The notes under the pieces were generated by a model that saw only the letters and a program-made list of their open reading frames with translations, was not told the origin of the DNA and did no database searches. Shown here one piece after another: positions 23,016 through 29,900 of a stretch of 29,900 nucleotides of DNA. How positions within the stretch are numbered: position 1 is the first letter of the stretch; the number at the start of each line of letters is the position of its first letter. Position numbers and translations under genes: made by a program. Source of the DNA: an uncultured Collinsella sp. (lineage in GTDB: Bacteria > Actinomycetota > Coriobacteriia > Coriobacteriales > Coriobacteriaceae); the NCBI GenBank assembly GCA_902478995.1, contig CABSNF010000015.1:1-29900 (forward strand). The letters are read 5' to 3'.

Positions 23016-24395
23016 CTAATGCACAAACATGCGCACGAACTTGTGCTTCCAGCTTGCGTAAGGAGCATAGCGGAATGGCACGTCCAGCCACGTTGCCTTG
23101 TTCACGATGCTCTTCTTGTGGCTAAACGTATCGAAGCTCTCGCGGCCATGGTACTGCCCCATACCGCTCGCGCCCATGCCGCCAAAGCCCATATGGCTCG
23201 TAGCCAAGTGCATGATGGTGTCGTTGACGCAGCCGCCGCCAAAGGGCACGTAGCGCACAAAGCGCTGTTGAACCGTACGGTCCTGGCTAAAGATATACAG
23301 GGCCAGCGGCGTCGGACGATCCGTAATAAACGTCTCGGCCTCGTCTAAGCTCTCAAACGTCAGCACCGGCAAGATGGGACCGAAGATTTCTTCCTGCATC
23401 ACGGCGTCATCGGGGGACACGCCGTCCAAAATCGTCGGCTCAATCTTGAGCGAAGCCTCGCGCGCGGCACCTCCAAACACGACCTTATCGGAATCGATCA
23501 GCCCGCGTACGCGTGCGAAATGCTTGGCGTTGACGATATGCCCGTAATCCTCGTTATCGAGCGGATGCTCGCCAAACATGCGACGAACCTCCTCCTTGAT
23601 GAGGCCCAGCAGCTCATCGTGCACGCGCGTATCGACCAGCAGGTAGTCGGGCGCCACGCAGGTCTGCCCCACATTGAGCCATTTACCAAAGGCGATACGC
23701 CGCGCCGCGGCCTTCAAGTTTGCCGTCGCATCCACGATGCAGGGACTCTTACCGCCCAGCTCAAGCGTCACGGGCGTAAGGTTTTTACTTGCGCGCTCCA
23801 TGACGAGCTTGCCGACCGGAACGCTACCGGTAAAGAAGACCTTGTCCCAGCACTCGTCGAGCAGCGCTTCGTTTTCGGTGCGCCCGCCCTCGACAACCGT
23901 CACCAGGCGCGGATCAAATGTCTCTTCACAGATTTGCCTGAGCACCGCGCTCGATGCCGGAGCATAGGCGCTCGGCTTGATGACCACGGTGTTACCCGCA
24001 GCGAGCGCGCCGGCGAGCGGCTCAAGCGTCAGCAAAAACGGGTAGTTCCACGGAGCCATGATGAGCGTGACGCCATAGGGCACGGCTTGCGTTTTGCACA
24101 CACTCACGGCGTTGGCAAGGTCGCACGGACGCAGGCGTGGACGACTCCATCGAGCCACATGCGCGATCTGATGACGAATCTCGGAAAGCGAGGTGCCGAT
24201 CTCGCACATATAGGCCTCGTCATGCGGCTTTCCCAAATCGGTCTTGAGCGCATGGGCAATATCGGCCTCGTGGGCCCGTACCGCATCGCGTAAACTCACG
24301 AGCGCACGACGTCGAGCATCGACATCAAACGTGGCGTGCGTCTTAAAGTAGGCGCGCTGATCGCCGACGATGCGCGCAATTTCCTCGGTGCTCAT
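23016..24395 (-). CDS. Aldehyde dehydrogenase, class 3 type
   Basis: This 459-aa NAD(P)+-dependent enzyme has PWNYPF with the oxyanion Asn (N117), the NTVVIKPSAYAPASS cofactor loop (135-149), FFTGSVPVGK, LELGGKSP with the general-base Glu (E212) and GQTCVAPDY with the catalytic Cys (C246). The short length and the C-terminal RYAPYASWKHKFVR match the class 3/AlkH-YwdH group, which oxidises medium or long aldehydes. AGGAGGG precedes the ATG, which lies 8 bases after the alcohol dehydrogenase stop, so the two are one operon and together convert an alcohol to its acid, or the reverse. The physiological substrate is not shown by sequence. Confidence 0.93.
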   Translation of the reverse strand: MSTEEIARIVGDQRAYFKTHATFDVDARRRALVSLRDAVRAHEADIAHALKTDLGKPHDEAYMCEIGTSLSEIRHQIAHVARWSRPRLRPCDLANAVSVCKTQAVPYGVTLIMAPWNYPFLLTLEPLAGALAAGNTVVIKPSAYAPASSAVLRQICEETFDPRLVTVVEGGRTENEALLDECWDKVFFTGSVPVGKLVMERASKNLTPVTLELGGKSPCIVDATANLKAAARRIAFGKWLNVGQTCVAPDYLLVDTRVHDELLGLIKEEVRRMFGEHPLDNEDYGHIVNAKHFARVRGLIDSDKVVFGGAAREASLKIEPTILDGVSPDDAVMQEEIFGPILPVLTFESLDEAETFITDRPTPLALYIFSQDRTVQQRFVRYVPFGGGCVNDTIMHLATSHMGFGGMGASGMGQYHGRESFDTFSHKKSIVNKATWLDVPFRYAPYASWKHKFVRMFVH

Positions 24396-24403
24396 GGACC
24401 CTC

Positions 24404-25624
24404 CTAGTTCTCGCCCTCAAACATACCACCTGCAACGACTTCGTACATATGCTCGAGCTCCAAGCGGTCCATCAAAAGCGGAACGGGGTACAGGGGATTG
24501 GCCTCGGCATCGGCATGCGCCGCCATTTCAGGAATGTCGGAGCGGCGAATACCTGAGACATATTTGGGGATTCCCAGGGCCCCGTTCATGCGGTCGACCC
24601 AATCGATAAAGGCCTCGGCCGCAAGACCATCCTGTGCGGTAGCCGACGCAATGCCCGCCATGCGAGCGAGGTCGGCAAGCTTGGGGGCGGCGGCGTCACC
24701 ATAAGCGCGAAGCATATGCGGCAGGATGATGGCGTTAGCCAAGCCGTGCGGAATCCCGTAACGCCCGCCCAAGCTGTGTGCGATGGCATGAACGTATCCA
24801 ACATAGGAGCGCGTAAAGGCAACACCCGCCTTATACGCCGCCGAAAGCATATTGCGGCGCGCACGCATGTTGTCGCCATGCTCATAGGCCTCGAGCAAAT
24901 TGTCGTAGATGAGCTGAACCGCCTGTCGCGCCATCTTGCGCGTATAGGGCGTGGTGCTTCGCCCGATAAAGGCCTCGACAGCATGCGTCAGGGCGTCCAT
25001 GCCCGTCTGCCCCGTAATGGAGGCGGGCAGGCCGCGCGTAAACTCGGGGTCGTGCACCGCAAGGCGCGGGATAAGCACAAAGTCGTTAATGGGGTACTTG
25101 TAGTGCGTCTTATCATCGGTAATTACCGCCGCAAGCGTGACCTCGCTTCCCGTGCCTGCCGTGGTGGGAACGGCGATGAGCAGCGGCAGGCGACGATGAA
25201 TCCGCAGCAGCCCGCGCATCTTGTTGATGGGCTTGTTTGGCTGCGCGATGCGTGCTCCCACGCCCTTGGCACAGTCCATGGCCGAGCCACCGCCAAAGCC
25301 GATAATGGCCTGGCAGGCGCTCTCTCGATACAGGGACGCCGCTTCCTCCACGTTTGAGACCGTGGGGTTCATACGCGTTTCGGCATAGACCGTAACGCCA
25401 ATCCCCTGAGCCGTAAGCGCACGCTCGAGTGATGCCGTGAGCCCCAAACGTGCAATACCAGGGTCTGTCACGATAAGGACCTTCTGGATCGAGCGCTTTT
25501 GAAGCACCGCGGGCACATCCTCGGCATGCTCCAAAATGCGCGGCTCGGTATAGGGCAGGATCGGCAATGCAATGCGAAAAACCGTCTGATATGTTCGGCA
25601 CCAGGCACGACTGGCTAGATGCAT
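24404..25624 (-). CDS. Iron-containing alcohol dehydrogenase
   Basis: I use ATG 25624, which has AAGGGAG upstream, rather than an open-frame extension to 25705. The 406-aa protein shows the dehydroquinate-synthase-like fold of iron ADHs: nucleotide motif GFGGGSAMDCAKG (109-121), PTTAGTGSEVT (153-163), and metal ligands D210 and H214 in GMDALTHAVEAF, then H279 and H293 around HAIAHSLGGRYGIPHG. The spacing of the four ligands is the same as in FucO. It would interconvert alcohols and aldehydes with NAD(P)(H), feeding the adjacent aldehyde dehydrogenase. A palindrome 19 bases upstream probably controls the operon. Confidence 0.93.
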   Translation of the reverse strand: MHLASRAWCRTYQTVFRIALPILPYTEPRILEHAEDVPAVLQKRSIQKVLIVTDPGIARLGLTASLERALTAQGIGVTVYAETRMNPTVSNVEEAASLYRESACQAIIGFGGGSAMDCAKGVGARIAQPNKPINKMRGLLRIHRRLPLLIAVPTTAGTGSEVTLAAVITDDKTHYKYPINDFVLIPRLAVHDPEFTRGLPASITGQTGMDALTHAVEAFIGRSTTPYTRKMARQAVQLIYDNLLEAYEHGDNMRARRNMLSAAYKAGVAFTRSYVGYVHAIAHSLGGRYGIPHGLANAIILPHMLRAYGDAAAPKLADLARMAGIASATAQDGLAAEAFIDWVDRMNGALGIPKYVSGIRRSDIPEMAAHADAEANPLYPVPLLMDRLELEHMYEVVAGGMFEGEN

Positions 25625-25642
25625 AAAGGAAACTCCCTTATT

Positions 25643-25658
25643 TGTTGATAGGTCAACA
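25643..25658. promoter_or_regulatory. Palindromic operator candidate of the alcohol dehydrogenase operon
   Basis: TGTTGA-TAGG-TCAACA is a perfect 6-4-6 inverted repeat 19 bases upstream of the alcohol dehydrogenase ATG on the minus strand, ahead of its ribosome-binding site. Related sequence GTTAATCAATCAACA follows at 25708-25722. A dimeric regulator (TetR, MarR or Rex type) is likely; which one cannot be said. Confidence 0.55.
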
Positions 25659-25768
25659 TTTGCTCGACCGATTGTACTCAGCGGAGATCGCAGACGGCCC
25701 GCCAATCGTTAATCAATCAACATCTTCATATCTCAAAATTGTTTTATTAAAAATCATTCCTAATAGGC

Positions 25769-25796
25769 TTCACATTTGGTCGCATTTATGGATAAT
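25769..25796 (+). promoter_or_regulatory. Rubrerythrin promoter
   Basis: TTCACA (25769-25774) and GATAAT (25791-25796), with a 16-base spacer, each match the vegetative consensus at five of six positions. Transcription would begin near 25803, giving a leader of about 78 bases. Confidence 0.55.
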
Positions 25797-25814
25797 AGAA
25801 CTCGTCAAGACGCA

Positions 25815-25845
25815 CGTCCGGAGAGGGCCCTTACGGGACCGGACG
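25815..25845 (+). promoter_or_regulatory. 5' leader hairpin of rubrerythrin
   Basis: CGTCCGG (25815-25821) pairs with CCGGACG (25839-25845), and CCC (25828-25830) with GGG (25835-25837) inside. The stem lies between the predicted start of transcription and the gene, and is not followed by a U-tract, so mRNA stabilisation or translation control is more likely than termination. Confidence 0.45.
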
Positions 25846-25880
25846 AGCGCGCAATCGCCATCGATCGAAAGGATCGAATC

Positions 25881-26441
25881 ATGAAGTTTGTTTGCCCCGT
25901 TTGCGGTTATGTGGAAGAGTTCGACGGCGACCAGCTGCCCGAGGATTTTAAGTGCCCCCAGTGCGGCGTTCCCGGTTCTCGTTTCCTGAAGCAGGAGGAG
26001 GGCCAGCTCGAGTGGGCTGCCGAGCACGTCGTGGGCGTCGCCAAGATGGAGGGCGTCTCCGAGGACATCGTTGCCGACCTGCGCGCTAACTTTGAGGGCG
26101 AGTGCTCTGAGGTCGGTATGTACCTGGCCATGGCTCGTGTCGCTCATCGCGAGGGCTATCCCGAGATCGGCCTGTACTGGGAGAAGGCTGCCCACGAGGA
26201 GGCGGAGCATGCCGCCAAGTTCGCTGAGCTCCTGGGCGAGGTCGTGACCGACTCCACCAAGAAGAACCTCGAGATGCGCGTTGAGGCCGAGAACGGCGCC
26301 ACCGCCGGCAAGACCGATCTTGCTAAGCGCGCCAAGGCCGCTGGCCTCGATGCCATCCATGACACCGTGCACGAGATGGCTCGCGACGAGGCCCGCCACG
26401 GCAAGGCTTTCGCCGGCCTGCTCAAGCGCTACTTTGGCTAA
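25881..26441 (+). CDS. rbr: Reverse rubrerythrin (rubredoxin-first)
   Basis: ATG 25881 starts the conserved rubredoxin domain at once; upstream in-frame codons belong to the leader. Cys 5, 8, 25 and 28 (CPVC, CPQC) bind one iron, followed by a ferritin-like four-helix domain with the diiron ligand pattern: FEGECSE (71-77), EEAEH (106-110) and DEARH (169-173). The rubredoxin domain precedes the diiron domain, the reverse of classic rubrerythrin, as in clostridial NADH-peroxidase systems. It reduces peroxide, and oxygen, in anaerobes. Codon use is strongly biased (GAG, CTC, GCC, CGC), suggesting high expression. It is divergent from the alcohol dehydrogenase operon and ends at a strong terminator. 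Confidence 0.93.
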   Translation: MKFVCPVCGYVEEFDGDQLPEDFKCPQCGVPGSRFLKQEEGQLEWAAEHVVGVAKMEGVSEDIVADLRANFEGECSEVGMYLAMARVAHREGYPEIGLYWEKAAHEEAEHAAKFAELLGEVVTDSTKKNLEMRVEAENGATAGKTDLAKRAKAAGLDAIHDTVHEMARDEARHGKAFAGLLKRYFG

Positions 26442-26475
26442 GCCAACCGCCTGAGACATAACCTCTAGCTCGATG

Positions 26476-26505
26476 AGGCCCGGACCGCATGGTTCGGGCC
26501 TTTTT
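26476..26505 (+). terminator. Rubrerythrin terminator
   Basis: GGCCCGGACC (26477-26486) pairs with GGTTCGGGCC (26491-26500) around GCAT, followed by TTTTT (26501-26505). It sits between convergent genes and begins about 35 bases after the rubrerythrin stop. Confidence 0.88.
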
Positions 26506-26512
26506 CGTGGGC

Positions 26513-27928
26513 TTATTGCAGCTGCTCTTGAAGAGCGATGAGCGACTGAGGGCTCAGGTCGTCGTATTGTATGAGGACGCGAGATGGAGCGTTCTTAGTC
26601 GATGCCCGATCACCCGTCCACAGGCAATCGGCGATGTTGACATAGGAAATACGAGCGTCAGCAAGAGCCTTCGCGAAACTCTTCCCCGCTCCGTCCTCGG
26701 ACAGGGCAACGGTGCAGTAAAGGCCCGCGTCCGCATGCTCGATCGAAACCTCCCCTGCCGGAAACGCTTTCCGCACAAGCGCCGCCAGGCCATCACGCGC
26801 CTCGCGAGCACGAACGCGCACGCGGTTCACATGTCGCTCGTAATCACCCGATTCCAGCAAACGAGCCAAAGCGACCTGGTCAACAGAACTCACCGACGAG
26901 GCGTAAAAACCAAGGTTGCGCCTAAACCGCTCCATTAGCTCGTCGGGCAGCACCATGTACGCTAGACGCAACGCCGATGACAGGCTCTTCGAAAACGTGT
27001 TGGTGTAGATAACCGACTGGGCGGCATCGATTGACGCGAGCGCGGGAATCGGTTTGCCGGCAAGGCGAAACTCACAATCAAAGTCATCTTCGATGAGATA
27101 CCGACCCGGTCGCTCGGCGGCCCAGCTGAGCAGCGCGTAGCGACGCGCAATGCTCGTCACAAGGCCGGTCGGATACTGATGGGACGGCATCAGATGAAGG
27201 ACATCGGTCCCGCTTTTCTGCAGAGTGCTCAAGACCACGCCCTCATCATCCAACGGGATATGTCGAACTTTGCAGCCCATGGCCTGATAGATGCGCGTCA
27301 GGCGCAAATAGCCCGGATCCTCAACGGCATACACCTTGTCGGCTCCAAGCAACTGAACCAACATGGTATCGAGCAGCTGGGCGCCCGCACCGATAACAAT
27401 GTTGTCGGGGTCGACATTCATACCCCTTGTCCCGCGCAGGTGGTGAGCAATTGCGCGTCGTAGCCGAGCGGTGCCCTGTGCCGGCGCAGTCGAAAAGATT
27501 TCGCGTTCGTCTTCGGATGCCAGCGTCGCCCGCAGCGCGCTTTGCCAAAGCCGCGCCGCCTCCAAAGCGGAAGGAGAAAGCGCATCAAATCGCTCGACCT
27601 GTCCGTTGATATCATGTGCGCTGGGGCCCGCGGAGACGGCATCTCGGTCGATGCCCTCCGCAGCCGAAGGCAAAACCGGTGCATCCGGAAGCTCGCAAGC
27701 GTAGTAGCCCCGACGCGGCATTGAGCAAATATAGCCCTCGGCAAGTAACTGGTTATATGCATTCTCGATGGTAATGACACTGATTCCCAGATGACTGGCA
27801 AAGGCGCGCTTAGACGGAAGATGTTCCCCCGCCGCAATGCGTCCAGCTACGATATCATCTCGAATTTGCTGGTAAACATACTCATAGAGCGATGCTTCGC
27901 CGCGTTTTTCCAAATTGTAGTCAAGCAT
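26513..27928 (-). CDS. pdxR: MocR/PdxR-type transcription regulator
   Basis: The protein starts at ATG 27928 behind AGGTGG. Residues 12-75 are a GntR winged helix (LYEYVYQQIRDDIVAGRIAAG, LPSKRAFASHLGISVITIENAYNQL). Residues about 115-471 are a fold-type-I aminotransferase-like domain with YLIEDDFDCEF and NTFSKSLSSALRLAYMV, where K314 is the PLP-binding lysine. This is the MocR family, which senses PLP. Because it is divergent from pdxS-pdxT it is most likely PdxR, the activator or repressor of PLP synthesis. The length (471) fits the family. A different MocR target is possible, but the gene pairing is a strong clue. Confidence 0.92.
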   Translation of the reverse strand: MLDYNLEKRGEASLYEYVYQQIRDDIVAGRIAAGEHLPSKRAFASHLGISVITIENAYNQLLAEGYICSMPRRGYYACELPDAPVLPSAAEGIDRDAVSAGPSAHDINGQVERFDALSPSALEAARLWQSALRATLASEDEREIFSTAPAQGTARLRRAIAHHLRGTRGMNVDPDNIVIGAGAQLLDTMLVQLLGADKVYAVEDPGYLRLTRIYQAMGCKVRHIPLDDEGVVLSTLQKSGTDVLHLMPSHQYPTGLVTSIARRYALLSWAAERPGRYLIEDDFDCEFRLAGKPIPALASIDAAQSVIYTNTFSKSLSSALRLAYMVLPDELMERFRRNLGFYASSVSSVDQVALARLLESGDYERHVNRVRVRAREARDGLAALVRKAFPAGEVSIEHADAGLYCTVALSEDGAGKSFAKALADARISYVNIADCLWTGDRASTKNAPSRVLIQYDDLSPQSLIALQEQLQ

Positions 27929-28073
27929 GTGTTTGCCACCTGACCTTATCGCGCTGTTCAATCTGGTATTAGTCTGACCTTGTAATTATCTCGAAAACTG
28001 AGTATTTCGCCATACCCAGCTCCCCGATAGGATGTTCCGTCAAACAATGCACATGCCAACCAAGGGAGCAACC
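27929..28073. promoter_or_regulatory. pdxR/pdxS divergent control region
   Basis: This 145-base gap should hold both promoters and the PdxR site. TTGTAA (27980-27985) is a possible pdxS -35, with a weak -10 near 28003. On the minus strand TAATAC (27971-27966) is a candidate pdxR -10. The AT-rich stretch 27964-27990 (CTGGTATTA ... TCTGACC ... TAATTATC) is the best candidate for PdxR binding, but I could not find a clean repeat. Confidence 0.45.
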
Positions 28074-28964
28074 ATGGTAGAACAGACCAGCAAGGCCGAT
28101 CGCGTCAAACTCAATCGCGAGCTCGCGCAGATGCTCAAGGGCGGCGTCATCATGGACGTCACCACGCCCGAGCAGGCACGCATCGCCGAGGAGGCGGGCG
28201 CCTGCGCCGTCATGGCACTCGAGCGCATTCCGGCCGACATCCGCGCCGCAGGCGGCGTCTCGCGCATGAGCGACCCCAAGATGATCAAGGGCATCCAAGA
28301 GGCAGTCTCCATCCCCGTTATGGCCAAGTGCCGCATCGGCCACATTGTCGAGGCGCAGGTCCTGCAGGCCATCGAGATCGATTACATCGACGAGTCCGAG
28401 GTTCTCTCCCCCGCCGATGACGTCTATCACATCGATAAGACCCAGTTTGACGTGCCGTTTGTCTGCGGCGCCCGCGATCTGGGCGAGGCACTGCGCCGCG
28501 TTGCCGAGGGCGCCACGATGATTCGTACCAAGGGCGAGCCGGGCACGGGCGACGTCGTCCAAGCCGTACGCCACATGCGTAAGATCCAAAAGCAGATCTT
28601 CGACGTTGTCGCCCTGCGCAATGATGAGCTCTTTGAGGCAGCCAAGCAACTGCAGGTTCCGGTCGAGCTGGTACGCGAGGTTCATGCCACGGGCAAGCTT
28701 CCCGTGGTGAACTTTGCCGCCGGCGGCGTAGCGACCCCCGCCGACGCCGCGCTGATGATGCAGCTGGGCGCCGAGGGTGTCTTTGTCGGCTCGGGCATCT
28801 TTAAGAGTGGCGACCCCGCCAAGCGCGCCGCCGCCATCGTTAAGGCTGTGGCAAACTTCACCGACGCCAAGCTCATTGCCGAGCTTTCGGAGGACCTGGG
28901 CGAGGCCATGGTGGGCATCAACGCCGACGAGATCGAGATTATCATGGAGGAGCGCGGGCGCTAG
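28074..28964 (+). CDS. pdxS: Pyridoxal 5'-phosphate synthase lyase subunit PdxS
   Basis: ATG 28074 follows GGGAGCAACC and starts the family-standard protein of 296 residues; a 14-codon extension from 28032 is not used. Catalytic residues align with those of the family: D28 (IMDVTT), K85 (VMAKCRIGH) and K153 (IRTKGEPGTG). GSGIFKSGDPAKRA completes the phosphate-binding region. PdxS condenses ribose 5-phosphate, glyceraldehyde 3-phosphate and ammonia into PLP as a dodecamer with PdxT. It is the first gene of the operon and is divergent from pdxR. Confidence 0.97.
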   Translation: MVEQTSKADRVKLNRELAQMLKGGVIMDVTTPEQARIAEEAGACAVMALERIPADIRAAGGVSRMSDPKMIKGIQEAVSIPVMAKCRIGHIVEAQVLQAIEIDYIDESEVLSPADDVYHIDKTQFDVPFVCGARDLGEALRRVAEGATMIRTKGEPGTGDVVQAVRHMRKIQKQIFDVVALRNDELFEAAKQLQVPVELVREVHATGKLPVVNFAAGGVATPADAALMMQLGAEGVFVGSGIFKSGDPAKRAAAIVKAVANFTDAKLIAELSEDLGEAMVGINADEIEIIMEERGR

Positions 28965-28984
28965 TCCGGCAGAAAGGGTCGCAT

Positions 28985-29572
28985 ATGAGCGATTATGTAG
29001 ACCAGACGGTCGCCGTGCTGGCGGTCCAAGGCGCTTTTGCCGAGCACGAGGCAAGACTATCCGAGCTGGGCGCACACTGTATTGAGCTGAGGCAGGCGGC
29101 CGATTTGCAGCAGAACTTTGACCGCCTGGTCCTTCCCGGCGGCGAGTCCACCGTTCAGGGCAAGCTACTTGCCGAACTCGGTATGCTCGAGGGGCTTCGC
29201 ACCCGCATTGTTGAAGGCATGCCTGTATTGGGAACTTGCGCCGGCTTGATTCTGCTGGCGCGCGACCTTGCCGCCCACGACGATAAGGGGACGCCGCGCC
29301 TGGCCACCATGGATGTACTCGTTGAGCGTAATGCCTATGGCAGACAGCTCGGCAGCTTTCACACCAAGGGGCAGGTAGACGGCATCGACGGTGAAGTGCC
29401 ATTAACATTTATTCGTGCGCCCCGCATCGTCGAGGTGCACGGCGACGCCAAGGCCTTAGCGAAAGTCGACGGGCGCATCGTCGCCGCCCGTCAGGGCAAC
29501 CAGCTCGGCGTTACCTTTCACCCCGAGCTCGACGACGACACGCGCCTCCACGAGCTCTTCCTCCAAATGTAG
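28985..29572 (+). CDS. pdxT: Pyridoxal 5'-phosphate synthase glutaminase subunit PdxT
   Basis: The gene starts 20 bases after pdxS, with AAAGGG before the ATG. The 195-aa protein is a class I glutamine amidotransferase: VLAVQGAFAEH near the N-terminus, PGGESTVQG (51-59), nucleophile C85 in GTCAGL, and the His/Glu pair H179 and E181 in TFHPELDDD. It releases ammonia from glutamine and channels it to PdxS. The spacing shows the classic pdxST pair. Downstream are three palindromes that may end transcription. Confidence 0.96.
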   Translation: MSDYVDQTVAVLAVQGAFAEHEARLSELGAHCIELRQAADLQQNFDRLVLPGGESTVQGKLLAELGMLEGLRTRIVEGMPVLGTCAGLILLARDLAAHDDKGTPRLATMDVLVERNAYGRQLGSFHTKGQVDGIDGEVPLTFIRAPRIVEVHGDAKALAKVDGRIVAARQGNQLGVTFHPELDDDTRLHELFLQM

Positions 29573-29604
29573 GCAGAAATCAAACGAGCGTGGATTTTCG
29601 GACG

Positions 29605-29686
29605 CATAGCAAATGAGAGTGGATAATCTCCCACTTTGAGCTCGAATGCAGACTCAAACCGGGAGATTATCCACTCTCATGCTATG
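29605..29686. repeat. Long perfect palindrome, hairpin 1
   Basis: The arms 29613-29632 and 29661-29680 are complementary over all 20 bases (ATGAGAGTGGATAATCTCCC and its complement). Outside them CATAGC (29605-29610) pairs with GCTATG (29681-29686), and inside TTTGAG (29635-29640) pairs with CTCAAA (29653-29658). The 82-base structure has no ORF and no U-tract. It resembles a palindromic mobile repeat more than a terminator. Confidence 0.85.
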
Positions 29687-29745
29687 TAGTCGTTGGGGAT
29701 GTTCTTAAACGACTAGTCAAACAAGAACGTTCCCAACGACTACAT
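29684..29745. repeat. Long palindrome, hairpin 2
   Basis: The arms 29684-29706 and 29723-29745 pair over 23 bases with two G-T wobbles, around a 16-base loop containing the palindrome GACTAGTC. The stem begins at the ATG that closes hairpin 1, so the two are back to back. The left arm starts GTAG and the right arm ends CTAC, the tetranucleotide typical of REP sequences mobilised by RAYT (Y1 transposase) enzymes. Confidence 0.85.
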
Positions 29746-29760
29746 TGCGATAGACGGCCA

Positions 29761-29814
29761 CGTTTGCCCAGATAAAACCGACCAAAATTAACTTGTCCCC
29801 CTTTTGGTAGGTTT
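29761..29814. repeat. REP-like palindrome, copy A
   Basis: This is the inverted partner of the element at 7801-7853: CGTTTGCCCAGAT (29761-29773), arms AAACCGACCAAAA (29775-29787) and TTTTGGTAGGTTT (29802-29814) with one mismatch, and a core carrying TTGTCCC. The flank GGCAACGCCGAT (29822-29833) is also close to the flank GCAAACGCCGAT of the other copy. Confidence 0.75.
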
Positions 29815-29854
29815 GGATCAAGGCAACGCCGATATTTTGGTACCGACAGACACT

Positions 29855-29900
29855 ATGACCCAATCCGAGGGCACTAAAAAGACAGGAGCCCCCGCTCGTG
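29855..29900 (+). CDS. Possible start of a gene running out of the window
   Basis: ATG 29855 opens a frame reading MTQSEGTKKTGAPAR to the window end. The codons used (GAG, GGC, GCC, CGT) fit this genome, but there is no ribosome-binding site; TATTTTGGTACCGACAGACACT lies directly before it. It could be a leaderless gene or chance. Fifteen residues do not allow a function. Confidence 0.3.
   Translation, partial: MTQSEGTKKTGAPAR

Noticed and set aside
25776..25880. Longer rubrerythrin from an upstream ATG
   Set aside because: The added residues overlap the leader hairpin, have no homology, and the rubredoxin domain begins at 25881.
29605..29814. Repeats read as a CRISPR array
   Set aside because: The units differ from each other and are inverted, not direct; no evenly spaced unique spacers and no cas genes.

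Overview
The window is a high-GC (roughly 60%) bacterial contig whose gene content, codon use and protein families point to a gut Coriobacteriia, most likely Collinsella. This assignment is inference from memory of the families, not a database match. The first 45 bases are not genomic: they are an Illumina Nextera adapter with an i5 index. Genuine sequence therefore starts at 46 and cuts through a gene.

Layout. 46-269 (-) is the 5' end of a GlcD-type FAD-linked oxidoreductase behind a long 5' region (270-614). 615-3821 (+) is a cell-surface cluster: two small coupled genes, a secreted protein, a small LAQTG sortase-type protein and a 476-aa Cys-rich secreted protein. 3940-4656 is a DUF554 membrane protein. 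4744-10362 (+) is a three-gene TerB / BrxD-like ATPase / Lhr-like helicase operon that matches the architecture of the Shango anti-phage system (sngABC), with a REP-like palindrome between genes two and three. 10389-13175 (-) is elp3 followed by a SpeE-like protein. 13274-14892 (-) is an XRE regulator with membrane segments plus a DUF4097 protein. 15160-19769 (+) holds a Trm9-like methyltransferase, trmB, and a Ski2-like helicase with a DUF3516-type C-terminus. 19848-22892 (-) is a run of HIRAN protein, 59-aa acidic/basic protein, metallophosphoesterase and DUF2130 coiled-coil protein. 23016-25624 (-) is an iron alcohol dehydrogenase and aldehyde dehydrogenase operon. 25881-26441 (+) is reverse rubrerythrin. 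26513-29572 is pdxR divergent from pdxST. 29573-29900 holds three consecutive palindromic elements and perhaps the first codons of a gene leaving the window.

How the genes work together. The clearest functional units are the Shango-like defence operon; PLP synthesis (PdxS lyase plus PdxT glutaminase, probably controlled by divergent PdxR); the ADH/ALDH pair for alcohol-aldehyde-acid interconversion next to peroxide-detoxifying rubrerythrin; and a tRNA-modification neighbourhood (Elp3, Trm9-like methyltransferase, TrmB) that could give a bacterial route to mcm5U34. The most interesting points are the defence operon, the elp3/Trm9-like pairing, the HIRAN/59-aa/phosphoesterase/DUF2130 module and the dispersed palindromes. 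No tRNA, rRNA, CRISPR array, transposase or integrase was seen.
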